Shown: piece by piece, positions 32,249 through 41,281 of the stretch
Layout of the letters: every line of letters starts with the position of its first letter
Position numbering within the stretch: position 1 is the first letter of the stretch
Assembly (NCBI GenBank): GCA_002430545.1
Contig: DJCM01000002.1
Coordinates: 1 to 46,565, forward strand
DNA from: Flavobacteriaceae bacterium UBA5950
Lineage (GTDB): Bacteria; Bacteroidota; Bacteroidia; Flavobacteriales; Flavobacteriaceae
DNA length: 46,565 bases
Reading direction: 5' to 3'
Program-made: the position numbers and the translations under genes
Notes under the pieces: model-generated
Told to the model about the DNA's origin: nothing
What the model saw: the letters and a program-made list of their open reading frames with translations, nothing else
Database searches by the model: none

Positions 32249-33196
32249 CTAGTTGCTCCACATATCATGTTCAAAGTTTCGAATAATTTCTTTGAGTCTT
32301 TGTGATTCTGTGATTCTCAGATAAGGGTCATCAGTGATATATGGCGTATTCAGTAAATCACGATCATTCATCACATTATCAATTCGGTACAAATATGTAT
32401 GAAACTTACGCGAAAGAAGGAGTTGATCGAAAGTAATTCGCTTGGCATTGTTTCTGTCACTAAAGACATAGTGCTTGTGTAAAACCTCACGTATATCTTT
32501 ATACCAAATCCAGAAAAAAGGTGCGGGTTTTAAAGGTGAATTTTCTTGCTCAGCTCTAATTTGGGCATCACCTAAATCGAATGCAGGGTAACCAACGGGC
32601 TGAATTCCGATTAAACGATAGCGTAGCTCACCATATTTTTTATCAAAATACCAAACCCCTTTTAAATTGTAGCCAACAATATTTTCAGAAGATAAATATT
32701 CAAAATCATCTTCGCCACCCTTGATGCCATCAAAATTCCAATCTGTAGGTTGGTCAGGATTAGGAGTGTTTACCAAATATGGAACGTCTCCAACAATTTC
32801 AGCGGGTTTAGGTTCTCTAATATTGTAATCTAACTTTAGGTTGAAATTTCTGTAATCAGGATGATATATCGTTATTGAGTCCTCACTTTCATATAAATAC
32901 TCTCTAAGGACACGCCAAAGTGATTTACGATCTGCGGAAAACTCAGAATCTTTTGTTGGGAAAAATAATGGGTAATTAAACTGCTCATAACCATCAATAT
33001 ACTCATACACAACTTTGCTCCAGAGCATATCTTTGTCATCGACATAAGGATAAACTAAGGGTTCATTGTAGTCCAGTTCTTGTTGCTTTTCAGTCTTTTT
33101 ACCAACTTCATCGGGGGATGAAGCATTCAACAAGTTGAACTGCCCATAGGAAGCAGTAACTAGCAAGCAAGCAAGTATGTAAATGAACTTATGCAT
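32249..33196 (-). CDS. gldN: Gliding/type IX secretion protein GldN
   Basis: 315 residues with a Sec signal peptide (MHKFIYILACLLVTASYGQ) and a mature domain typical of GldN/PorN: DDKDMLWSKVVYEYIDGYEQ, YGELRYRLIGIQPVGYPA, FFWIWYKDIREVLHKHYVF and FDQLLLSRKFHTYLYRIDN. GldN forms a periplasmic ring with the lipoprotein GldK in the type IX secretion core complex. Length is normal. Last intact gene of gldKLMN, 4 bases after gldM. Confidence 0.96.
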   Translation of the reverse strand: MHKFIYILACLLVTASYGQFNLLNASSPDEVGKKTEKQQELDYNEPLVYPYVDDKDMLWSKVVYEYIDGYEQFNYPLFFPTKDSEFSADRKSLWRVLREYLYESEDSITIYHPDYRNFNLKLDYNIREPKPAEIVGDVPYLVNTPNPDQPTDWNFDGIKGGEDDFEYLSSENIVGYNLKGVWYFDKKYGELRYRLIGIQPVGYPAFDLGDAQIRAEQENSPLKPAPFFWIWYKDIREVLHKHYVFSDRNNAKRITFDQLLLSRKFHTYLYRIDNVMNDRDLLNTPYITDDPYLRITESQRLKEIIRNFEHDMWSN

Positions 33197-33200
33197 GGCG

Positions 33201-34895
33201 TTATCTGAGTTTAATGTTGAAATCTTTAACCTTTACATTTTCTACATATCGTCTGTTACCACCAGAATTAAAGTACGCCCTAGAAATCACATTATCAAAG
33301 AAGGCTCGTGCTCCCTTTGGCTGAGCTTCAATAACTGCGAACAAATCATTTAATCTATCACCTTTGATTTCTCTTGCTGCTGAACTTCCAATTTGGAATG
33401 TAAAGCTAACTACTTCTATTGTGAGTTCATAATCAAAATCATCAGGAATTTTGGCTGTCAATCTTCCTCTTTGAAGGCCTCTTTTACTAACGCCAGTAGA
33501 GCTCGTGTAAAAATTATTGTTGTAGAATAAAGAACTTTCCATCTCAGGTAGGTCTTTTACTCTAAATGTTTTTTCTTTTGTTACTCTTGCATTCGATCGA
33601 TCTCCCACAGTAACTTTTACACTTTTCACATTGCTTTTGGGTATGATCTCAAAAGTGCTGCTAGACCCAAGAATAATATCTGCAGAGCCAGATCGTAGTG
33701 TCATATTACTCTGTTGAATCTCAGGATCAATAACACGAACTTCGTTTGGTAATCCACGATACAACACATTCATTCTTGGAATCTCGATGAAAAAGTCAGT
33801 ACGATTATTCACAACTAAGGTTTGTTCAACAGGGATTGGCTCAAGATTTCCATCAGCGTCAGAGAAAAATAAATCACCTGTAATTTTCTTTTCTCCACCA
33901 GAACTGAAGATCAAATTGAGGTTGATAGCACCATCTTCGATCGTAAAGTCTCTACCCTGTCGCAATTGGCGATTATCGATTTTAATCGAAACCGAGTCGG
34001 GTTGGAAGTCACTTGCAATTCGGCCAATGAGTATCTTGGCATCATTGATGCGCTCACCAACGAAATAAGTTGATTTTGCGTTCAATAGCGACTTCGAGGT
34101 GTTGATGTTTACAGCACTACCATCACTTAAGATTTTCGTGTTAAACGCATCCACCAATTGAAGTTCTAATTCACGAACATCAGATTGTAGCTTTGTGAGT
34201 TTAGAGAGAGAAGCAATTTTCGGAAAGCCTTTGTAGTTGTAATCAAGATATGGTTGGACCGTACCTTCTGAGTTCACAACAGAGTCCTGAAAAGTAAAAC
34301 TTCTGCTCAACAGATCTTTACTGATTGAAAAATCGTGTGGTGTTCTTTTGACAGTCAATCGACTTTCTTGCAAGGCAATAGAATCGATAATAGAACTTAT
34401 CAAAGAAGAATATGATTTGAATTTATCAACGAACACAACACCCAAGCTATCGTAGTTGTTACCTTCAAAAAACATATCATCAAGATCGAGCGATTTGTCC
34501 ATCGTCTGATAATTTGTAATGCGTAGGGTATCTGATTTGTTCGGGCCGTCTTTGATTAGGATATCCTTCTTATATTTATTTTTCCCGTCTTTATCTAGTA
34601 ATAACGTATCTTTTATTCCCTGGATAAATGAATAGTATTCGAAGGTGGCGTCTTTAATGATAGGAGCCCACTCTTTCGCAAATGAATAGCTTGGGTTCTC
34701 TGCATTTTGCTTAAACAAGCTATAAAGTTCTTCACTTTTTTCACTTTTGGATTTTATCGAATTTTCTATCTCATCATTCAAAATACCCAAAGTGGCGAGT
34801 ACCTCCTTACTAATATTCAAAGCCAACATGGCGATAAACACGAGGTACATCATGTTTATCATTTTTTGTCTAGAATCTTGTTTTCCTGCTGCCAT
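33201..34895 (-). CDS. gldM: Gliding motility/T9SS motor protein GldM
   Basis: 564 residues, slightly longer than the usual roughly 510-540. It has a short cytoplasmic N-terminus (AAGKQDSRQKMINMMYLVFI), one membrane helix (about 13-32, YLVFIAMLALNISKEVLAT) and a long periplasmic part of stacked beta domains, rich in Asp and Ser. GldM and GldL form the proton-driven rotary motor of the type IX secretion system. The conserved Arg and helix context at the start are present. It follows gldL by 20 bases. Confidence 0.96.
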   Translation of the reverse strand: MAAGKQDSRQKMINMMYLVFIAMLALNISKEVLATLGILNDEIENSIKSKSEKSEELYSLFKQNAENPSYSFAKEWAPIIKDATFEYYSFIQGIKDTLLLDKDGKNKYKKDILIKDGPNKSDTLRITNYQTMDKSLDLDDMFFEGNNYDSLGVVFVDKFKSYSSLISSIIDSIALQESRLTVKRTPHDFSISKDLLSRSFTFQDSVVNSEGTVQPYLDYNYKGFPKIASLSKLTKLQSDVRELELQLVDAFNTKILSDGSAVNINTSKSLLNAKSTYFVGERINDAKILIGRIASDFQPDSVSIKIDNRQLRQGRDFTIEDGAINLNLIFSSGGEKKITGDLFFSDADGNLEPIPVEQTLVVNNRTDFFIEIPRMNVLYRGLPNEVRVIDPEIQQSNMTLRSGSADIILGSSSTFEIIPKSNVKSVKVTVGDRSNARVTKEKTFRVKDLPEMESSLFYNNNFYTSSTGVSKRGLQRGRLTAKIPDDFDYELTIEVVSFTFQIGSSAAREIKGDRLNDLFAVIEAQPKGARAFFDNVISRAYFNSGGNRRYVENVKVKDFNIKLR

Positions 34896-34915
34896 TAGTT
34901 GTCGACAAATATTAT

Positions 34916-35521
34916 TTAATTACCCATTGCTTTAGAAATCGCAGAGTACTTTTCGTTTAGCTGCTTCACAAGAGAGTTCATTTCTTCTAGTTGCACAACA
35001 AGCTTATCACTTGCAGAAACAACGTCTCTGTGTGCGTCAGGCTGTCCATCCAAGCTTTTTTCAATATTGCTATACACGTCCTGTACTTGCGAAACAGAAA
35101 CACTAGCCGAAGCAAGGCGATTGTTTAGCTCATCTACGTTGACTTGAAAATTTTCGGGAATCTTAATTGTTGCTGCTGCGATTGTAGCAGCTTGTAAACT
35201 TCCTGTCAAATTTTGTATTTGGTTGGTGGCAGATACAAAGGCTTCTTTCAGCGCATCTACTTCTTTAGAAACGTCAGAGATTGCAGCCTCTGGGCTTACT
35301 TCATCAGGATCATCATCCTCGGTTGTGACAGTATAGCCTCTAAGACCTGCAATCATAAAAATCACTGCCTCAGTTATAAGTCCAGCTGTTAGCCATGTGT
35401 TTCCACTAAATACAAAATCCTTGTGTGTAATTTTCAAAAGTGCTCCAATAATAACGACTGATGCCCCTAGTCCAAAAATTAATTCTAAGTATTTTTCCGG
35501 TATAAAAAACTTTTTCTTCAT
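34916..35521 (-). CDS. gldL: Gliding motility/T9SS motor protein GldL
   Basis: 201 residues with two N-terminal membrane helices (about 11-31 and 41-61). By alignment with Flavobacterium GldL from memory, Lys30 (GALLKITH) and Glu51 (GLITEAVIF) correspond to the proton-path Lys27 and Glu49, so the motor residues are kept. The position of the studied Tyr13 is Phe16 here. A long coiled-coil-like cytoplasmic tail follows, with several Ser/Val/Glu-rich heptads. Between gldK (11 bases) and gldM. Confidence 0.95.
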   Translation of the reverse strand: MKKKFFIPEKYLELIFGLGASVVIIGALLKITHKDFVFSGNTWLTAGLITEAVIFMIAGLRGYTVTTEDDDPDEVSPEAAISDVSKEVDALKEAFVSATNQIQNLTGSLQAATIAAATIKIPENFQVNVDELNNRLASASVSVSQVQDVYSNIEKSLDGQPDAHRDVVSASDKLVVQLEEMNSLVKQLNEKYSAISKAMGN

Positions 35522-35532
35522 TCCTATTTAAA

Positions 35533-37161
35533 TTATCTACTGTTTGATCCTAAATAGTCACGTACTAAACGCAACCCAATATAACTCTTTGCACTGTCGG
35601 CATATTCGTAATCTCTACTTCCAACTTTTAAGAAGTAGGCTACATCTTTCCATGAGCCTCCTCGCACTACTTTTCTTTCATTCCCTGGCATATACACGTC
35701 GGGGTTAAAAGTTGTGTTGAACTCGTAACTCTCATTATAATAAGGTGATGAGGTCCATTCAGCTACATTTCCAGACATATTGTACAGTCCAAAATCATTT
35801 GGTTCATAGGAATCTACCTCAGCAGTGTAAACGATGTTATCAGCTGAGTAATCGCCTCGTTTGGGTTTAAAGTTTGCAAGAAAATCCCCACGATTGTCGA
35901 CCAAATAAGGCCCACCCCAAGGGTAAATTGCAGATTGCTTACCACCACGAGCAGCATATTCCCATTCTCCTTCAGTTGGCAGTCGAAACTGACCTACTGT
36001 TGTTTTATTTTTTTCTCCTCTCAAATAATCATTCCTGTATTTTGTTCTCCAATTCGCAAATGCTTTTGCCTGCTTCCAACTGATACCCACTAAAGGATAA
36101 TCAGCATAAGCAGGATGCCAAAAATATTCGTTAAACATTGGTTCGTTGTAACTGTACTTAAAGTCTTTGATCCAAACTGTTGTATCAGGATAAATGCGAA
36201 CAGCGTCGTGAACGAGATAATCAGAACGATTGATGTTATCTACTAAGTTTGGATTCTTCATATCATTGACCAAACTATCCGTCTTTAATTCTGAATAGCG
36301 ATAAACCAATATTTTGGTGTCAATAGATCGAACGCCATTATACCATTCTTCTTCGGGAAGATATACCTCATCTTCCATCACTTCTGCATAGTGGATGTCT
36401 GGATAATCTTCTCTCTCCCAAAAAATATCAGTATCTCTATCTAAGGGGAGATAGTTGTGAAATTGGCTGTCAGGCTTATTTCTATCTCTCAACCACAAAA
36501 CGATAGGGTTTTCGGCTCTGTATCGAATAAGTAATTGATATCCGTTGAGTCCACTAAATTCTTCGCCAGCGTCACCATCAGATTCTTCAACACCAACATA
36601 GTTGGCTATGGCAGGGAAATATGTGAGTATTTCTCCTTTTTCGGCAGTATAGAAATCTTCTGGACTGCTGAAGTTTTCGTTTTCATCTGAAAGGTCATCT
36701 AGGTTGGGCATTTTAATTTCACCTACATCATAGGTGTTTACATTGTCATTAGATTCTGACTGATCATTAAACTCTGACCAGCTTTGCTCTGAATTTTTAA
36801 AATCCTTAGTGTTGTCTTGCGTAACTCCCAAGGCTACATAAACTGCTTTTTCTGCGAGTTTGGTTCTCACGATTGAGTCTTTCACCCATTCGATAAACTG
36901 CATATACTCACGATTGGTGATTTCGGTTTCGTCCATGTAGAAGGTTCGTACAGTCATTGTTCGAGTGATATCGTTTTGCGCATCAATCATATCCTCGTCG
37001 GAAGAACCCATAATAAAGGATCCACCAGGGATTTCAACCATCCCATGTGGGTTTACCTTGATAAACTTTTTTGTCTTAACTCCAATTAACTCTCCCTGAT
37101 CGCGTTTTCCACAACTCAAGATCAAAATTAATAAAGCAAGTAATGTAGTTCTGCTTCTCAT
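35533..37161 (-). CDS. gldK: Gliding motility/T9SS lipoprotein GldK (SUMF1/FGE-like)
   Basis: 542 residues. A lipoprotein signal peptide (RSRTTLLALLILILSC, Cys17) is followed by a formylglycine-generating-enzyme-like fold: EIPGGSFIMGSSDEDM, FYMDETEITNREYMQFIEW, RLPTEGEWEYAARGG, YNMSGNVAEWTSSPYY and VVRGGSWKD. GldK is an outer-membrane lipoprotein that forms the periplasmic ring with GldN. Catalytic activity is not expected. ATG at 37161 is chosen because it gives the signal peptide; a frame to 37215 would add 18 residues. First gene of the gld block. Confidence 0.96.
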   Translation of the reverse strand: MRSRTTLLALLILILSCGKRDQGELIGVKTKKFIKVNPHGMVEIPGGSFIMGSSDEDMIDAQNDITRTMTVRTFYMDETEITNREYMQFIEWVKDSIVRTKLAEKAVYVALGVTQDNTKDFKNSEQSWSEFNDQSESNDNVNTYDVGEIKMPNLDDLSDENENFSSPEDFYTAEKGEILTYFPAIANYVGVEESDGDAGEEFSGLNGYQLLIRYRAENPIVLWLRDRNKPDSQFHNYLPLDRDTDIFWEREDYPDIHYAEVMEDEVYLPEEEWYNGVRSIDTKILVYRYSELKTDSLVNDMKNPNLVDNINRSDYLVHDAVRIYPDTTVWIKDFKYSYNEPMFNEYFWHPAYADYPLVGISWKQAKAFANWRTKYRNDYLRGEKNKTTVGQFRLPTEGEWEYAARGGKQSAIYPWGGPYLVDNRGDFLANFKPKRGDYSADNIVYTAEVDSYEPNDFGLYNMSGNVAEWTSSPYYNESYEFNTTFNPDVYMPGNERKVVRGGSWKDVAYFLKVGSRDYEYADSAKSYIGLRLVRDYLGSNSR

Positions 37162-37202
37162 TACGTATGCGAAATTAAGATATTTATAAACAATACTGTT
37201 GG

Positions 37203-37210
37203 CAAAAATA
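37203..37210 (-). promoter_or_regulatory. Putative -7 element upstream of gldK
   Basis: TATTTTTG on the minus strand, 41 bases before the gldK start and just before the stop of the arginase-like gene. If used it would give gldKLMN a promoter separate from topA. No clear TTG partner. Confidence 0.3.
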
Positions 37211-37216
37211 TACATT

Positions 37217-38362
37217 TTAAATTATACTACGTCGAATGGCCTTCCACCAACGCTCAGGAACAACCCCTTTTTCTGCTGTATAAAAATCATTTTCAGCGCA
37301 TGAAATCAGCATGATTTGCTGATTAGAGTCCTGTTCTGCTTGTACTTCCAACCACCAGCGTTTACTCACCGAACTTTGATAAAAAACCAACTCTTGATTA
37401 TCACACGAGACGACATACTTTACACAATTTTCCTTTGTTGAAAAAGGATATTCATTCACTCTAAAATGCATCCCCTCTATGATATACCACATTGTTTGAG
37501 CTGTCAAATTCGCAGCGGCACTGGTGTCTGGAATATTCTGTATCCCTACAAATCGAACCTTATCGCTGATACCAACATAACGCCCCAATGCACAAAATTG
37601 TTGTGCTGTAAATCCATTAACTTGTGTCAATCCACCTTGAAGCTCGTTGGATTTGACTGATGTCATGTCCATTGAAACGATATCAGAGTCACGCATCAGG
37701 GGTTCTACAACTCTGAGGTCGGGCGTCAATGCACCAAGGCGAAAGGACTCAAAATACAAACGCTCCATGAGGTCAATTTCGTCTTGAGCTACCATATAAC
37801 TCTGATACCCCATGCTACAGAAATTCGACATATAATTGGGTCGGTTTGCAATGAGCTTTGACATATAGGAATCTGGCGAAATGAGATTGCCATCGCCTCC
37901 AAAGTCAAATTTATAATCTATCGATGTTAAATTGTAATAAACCTCCAGTTCGTTATACACACTACAAAGGCCAAGGGTATTTTCCTGGCTTCCTCCAAAA
38001 GCGATCAGCAGTATGTTGCGCTGATACATTTCTTTGGCGATATCGTGCAGTAACTTCATTGAGTCACTTTCCTTATCTCCAATGGGGACATCTCCAAGAT
38101 CGATGATACTGTTGCTCCAGTTTCCAATATATAAGCTGTAAAGGGCTTTGCGAATGCCTGTTAGGTTTTGTTTGCGCTGATGGGGCTGACCTATGGATCT
38201 TGTTTCTTGAACCCCGACAATAGCAATTCTGTTGTTTTTGAAGCTCGGAACACCTCCTGTTTCAGTGTGAATTTTAATTTTATTCCCCAATGTCTGTGGC
38301 TCTGAAGTGGTTCGAAGTGATAAGACTTCTTCAGAAACAGGAATAAGAAACTCAATCGCCAT
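37217..38362 (-). CDS. Arginase/formiminoglutamase-fold protein lacking metal ligands
   Basis: 381 residues of the ureohydrolase (arginase/formimidoylglutamase) family. The fold-defining segments are recognisable but the manganese ligands are changed: GGxHS-type reads FGGSQENT (His to Gln), the DAHxD type reads SIDYKFDFG (His to Lys), and SxDxDxxDP reads VSMDMTSVKS (second Asp to Thr). It should therefore not hydrolyse arginine-like substrates by the usual mechanism. The gene sits 4 bases after topA and 55 bases before gldK, an arrangement I recall from other flavobacteria, where it is called formimidoylglutamase. A structural or binding role for the gliding/T9SS apparatus is a guess. Confidence 0.82.
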   Translation of the reverse strand: MAIEFLIPVSEEVLSLRTTSEPQTLGNKIKIHTETGGVPSFKNNRIAIVGVQETRSIGQPHQRKQNLTGIRKALYSLYIGNWSNSIIDLGDVPIGDKESDSMKLLHDIAKEMYQRNILLIAFGGSQENTLGLCSVYNELEVYYNLTSIDYKFDFGGDGNLISPDSYMSKLIANRPNYMSNFCSMGYQSYMVAQDEIDLMERLYFESFRLGALTPDLRVVEPLMRDSDIVSMDMTSVKSNELQGGLTQVNGFTAQQFCALGRYVGISDKVRFVGIQNIPDTSAAANLTAQTMWYIIEGMHFRVNEYPFSTKENCVKYVVSCDNQELVFYQSSVSKRWWLEVQAEQDSNQQIMLISCAENDFYTAEKGVVPERWWKAIRRSII

Positions 38363-38365
38363 TTG

Positions 38366-40831
38366 TTATTTTTTTTTCTTTTTTGAAGGCTTCTTTTTGC
38401 TCAACATCTCTTTGGCTTGGTCAAGGGTCATATTGGCTGCGTCTATTGTTTTGTTGAGCTCAACCTTCGTTTTTCCTTTGATGAGGTTATGCCTCCCCCA
38501 CCTTTCTTTTTCGATTCGAATGCCCTCATCTTCCCAAACACGAACAACTCGCTCTGCTTCTTTTTTCTTCTTTGCTTCTATGAGTTCTTCGATATTTTCA
38601 TCTGAAAGATCATCAAAGTCATATTGCTTTGATACGTTGATAAACCAACCATTCCACTTGATAAAGGGTCCAAATCGACCCTTGCCTTTGGTGACACCCT
38701 GACCTTCATAGGTTGCGATTGGTGCATCGTCTTTTCGTTTTTGTTCAATGCAAGCGATGGCTTGTTCCAGCGTCACTGTGAGTGGGTCTGTGCCCTTTGG
38801 CAGAGAAACAAATAACTTGTTGTGAAGCACATATGGCCCATAACGACCATTGTTGGCTTGCACAGGCAATCCCTCATATTCGCCAATCGTTGCAGGCAGT
38901 TTAAACAAGTCTAGAGCCTCTTCAAAAGTAATTTTACCTAAACTAAGTGTATCTGGAATTGAAGCAAAAAATGGCTTTTCTTCATCGTCAACAGTACCTA
39001 CCTGTGCCATTGGACCAAATTTTCCAAGGCGAACACTTAATTGACGACCAGTTTTTGGATCTGCTCCCAAAATTCGCTGTCCTGTTTCTCGTGTAGCGTT
39101 TTTCTTTACATCTTCTACAACTGGATGAAAATTAGAGTAAAATTGCTTCATGATGGACTTCCATTCAGAATTTCCTGTTGCAACTCGATCAAAATCCTGT
39201 TCGATGCTTGCAGTAAATCCATAATCAACTATTTCCTTGAAGTTGTTGATCAAAAAGTCGTTGACCAAAAAGCCAATATCTGTCGGAACAAGTTTGCCTT
39301 TTTGCGAGCCTGTTTTTTCAGATTTGTTTTCAGTTGTCAGTTTGTTATCCTTGAGTAGCAGTTGTTTGTATGTTCGCTGATCACCTTCGTGTGTGCCTTT
39401 GGCAACATATTTACGATTGAGAACAGTTGATATGGTAGGTGCATAGGTTGATGGTCTTCCAATGCCAAGCTCTTCCAATTTTTTGACCAGTGATGCCTCT
39501 GAATAACGATAAGGAGGTCGACTGAAGCGTTGTGTAGCAACGATTTGTTTGGCATGGGCAAGCTCACCCTTTTTCATTGCTGGCAGCAGCGACTGATCTT
39601 CATCTGCTGGGTCATCAACACCCTCTAAATATAATTTTAAAAATCCATCAAAAACAACCACTTCTCCTCGTGCAACAAATGCATGCGGATGATTGTCTGT
39701 AACGATTTTGGCAACTGTCCTTTCGAGTTTTGCCAAGCTCATCTGTGAGGCCAAGGTACGCTTCCAAATCAAATCGTAGAGTCGCTTTTGATCATATTCT
39801 AAATTCGCTTCCATTCGAGTCAAGTCAGTTGGACGAATGGCTTCATGCGCTTCTTGTGCTCCTTTCTTTTTTGTGACATACTGATGGGTTCGTACATATT
39901 GTTTCCCATAGTTGCTTTCAATTACTGAAGCAGCCTGTCCCAAGGCTTGTTTTGAAAGGTTTACGCTGTCAGTTCGCATATAGGTAATCAAACCTGCTTC
40001 ATACAATCGTTGTGCATTTTGCATGGTTCTACTGACAGAAAACCCAAGCTTTCTCGATGCTTCTTGTTGCAAAGTTGAAGTCGTAAAAGGCGCTGCTGGC
40101 GCTTTTGTGGCTGGCTTTTTTTCGATAGAATAGATATGAAACTGAGCCTCAATATTTTGATTTAAGAAATCTAACGCTTCTTGCTCACTCGAAAAAGTTT
40201 TAGACAGTTCGGCAGTAAAGGCACTCCCCTGTGCTGTGGTGAAATTTGCCTGAACTTTAAATGTTTCTTTAGGAACAAAATTTTCGATTTCACGCTCTCG
40301 CTCAACAACCAAACGAAGCGTAACCGATTGCACACGCCCAGCAGATAATCCACCCTGTACTTTACGCCAAAGGATTGGAGATAGCTCATACCCCACGAGT
40401 CGATCTAACACCCTTCGTGCTTGTTGCGCATCGACTAAGTTTTGATCGATTTGTCGGGGGTGTTCAATGGCGTGTTGGATCGCAGTTTTTGTGATTTCAT
40501 TAAAAACAATTCGTTTTGTGTTTTCTTTTTGCAACTCAAGTACATTCGACAAATGCCAAGCAATCGCTTCTCCTTCTCGATCCTCATCACTTGCAAGCCA
40601 TACAGTGTTTGACTTTTTTGCAAGGGTTTTTAACTCTGATACAAGTTTTTTCTTATCACTTGACACTGTGTACTTTGGCATAAAATTGCGCTCGACATCA
40701 ACCCCTAGTTCTTTATCAGGAAGGTCTGAAATATGACCATAACTGGACACAACTTTGAAGTCAGCGCCAAGGTATTTTTCAATTGTTTTTGCTTTGGCTG
40801 GAGACTCTACAATAACTAGGTTTTTTGCCAT
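38366..40831 (-). CDS. topA: DNA topoisomerase I
   Basis: 821 residues, type IA topoisomerase. The Toprim domain starts LVIVESPAKAKTIEKYL, with DEDREGEAIAWHL (Mg2+ site). QARRVLDRLVGYELSPILW, GLSAGRVQSV and the active-site Tyr284 in AGLITYMRTDSVNLS follow. The C-terminal region has Gly-rich repeats (RLGKFGPMAQV, NGRYGPYV, KGRFGPFI) without Cys4 zinc fingers, and a Lys-rich tail (KKPSKKKKK). It relaxes negative supercoils. First gene of the leftward string running into the gliding genes. Confidence 0.97.
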   Translation of the reverse strand: MAKNLVIVESPAKAKTIEKYLGADFKVVSSYGHISDLPDKELGVDVERNFMPKYTVSSDKKKLVSELKTLAKKSNTVWLASDEDREGEAIAWHLSNVLELQKENTKRIVFNEITKTAIQHAIEHPRQIDQNLVDAQQARRVLDRLVGYELSPILWRKVQGGLSAGRVQSVTLRLVVEREREIENFVPKETFKVQANFTTAQGSAFTAELSKTFSSEQEALDFLNQNIEAQFHIYSIEKKPATKAPAAPFTTSTLQQEASRKLGFSVSRTMQNAQRLYEAGLITYMRTDSVNLSKQALGQAASVIESNYGKQYVRTHQYVTKKKGAQEAHEAIRPTDLTRMEANLEYDQKRLYDLIWKRTLASQMSLAKLERTVAKIVTDNHPHAFVARGEVVVFDGFLKLYLEGVDDPADEDQSLLPAMKKGELAHAKQIVATQRFSRPPYRYSEASLVKKLEELGIGRPSTYAPTISTVLNRKYVAKGTHEGDQRTYKQLLLKDNKLTTENKSEKTGSQKGKLVPTDIGFLVNDFLINNFKEIVDYGFTASIEQDFDRVATGNSEWKSIMKQFYSNFHPVVEDVKKNATRETGQRILGADPKTGRQLSVRLGKFGPMAQVGTVDDEEKPFFASIPDTLSLGKITFEEALDLFKLPATIGEYEGLPVQANNGRYGPYVLHNKLFVSLPKGTDPLTVTLEQAIACIEQKRKDDAPIATYEGQGVTKGKGRFGPFIKWNGWFINVSKQYDFDDLSDENIEELIEAKKKKEAERVVRVWEDEGIRIEKERWGRHNLIKGKTKVELNKTIDAANMTLDQAKEMLSKKKPSKKKKK

Positions 40832-40852
40832 ATATCAGAGTGAAAGTGGGAA

Positions 40853-40884
40853 CAAAAGTAGTAGAATTATTTTTGAACATGCAA
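40853..40884 (-). promoter_or_regulatory. Putative promoter of topA (TTG-N21-TACTTTTG)
   Basis: On the minus strand TTG (40884-40882), 21 bases, then TACTTTTG (40860-40853), 21 bases before the topA ATG. Fits the Bacteroidota consensus with a slightly long spacer. Confidence 0.5.
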
Positions 40885-40961
40885 AATTTTTCTCTTAAAA
40901 TGATCAATTTTTAGTGGTCTTTTGCCATGATTCATTCATCAAAATAGTATAATTTTGCGCA

Positions 40962-41213
40962 GTGATTGCAAGACTTTTTCCGATTTACAACGACCTACTG
41001 AACTATAAAAAATCAGCTTTGTTTAGCAATCTGATTTCATAGCTTTCCATTGCAATCATTGTTATTCAACAAGGTCTTGCCTATGCAATGATTGCAGGAC
41101 TTCCTCCTATCTACGGGCTCTGTGCTGCTCTCATCCCACAATTTATTCATGGCTTGATGGGTACATCTCGGCACCCAGCTGTTGGGCCAGTTGCCCTTGA
41201 CTCCCTTCGTTGA
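40962..41213 (+). pseudogene. SulP sulfate/anion transporter, N-terminal remnant
   Basis: From GTG at 40962 the frame reads like the start of a SulP permease: IARLFPIYNDLLNYKKS, then an in-frame TAG at 41040, then LSIAIIVIQQGLAYAMIAGL, PPIYGLCAALIPQFIHGLMG and TSRHPAVGPVALDSL before TGA at 41211. SulP proteins are usually over 500 residues; only about 80 remain. The reading frame stops making sense as SulP around 41200, where it runs into a YeeE-like fragment, so a large deletion probably joined two genes. Confidence 0.85.
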
Positions 41214-41281
41214 TTGCAGTCATCGGATTTTTTATTGGGGGAATTATTATGAATCATTACCTCATTCGTTTTATATTATGA
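41201..41281 (+). pseudogene. YeeE/YedE sulfur-transport protein, C-terminal remnant
   Basis: In another frame 41201-41281 encodes PSLIAVIGFFIGGIIM and a short tail ending in TGA. This resembles the end of a YeeE/YedE half-protein (one of two that make a thiosulfate/sulfur channel). Its stop overlaps the ATG of the next YeeE-like half (ATGA), exactly as in intact two-gene loci. The rest of the gene is missing, replaced by the SulP remnant. Short, so the family call is tentative. Confidence 0.5.

Noticed and set aside
39546..39563. TTTGGCATGGGCAAGC as a second sigma-54-type site
   Set aside because: Inside topA coding sequence, with only nine bases between GG and GC instead of ten.
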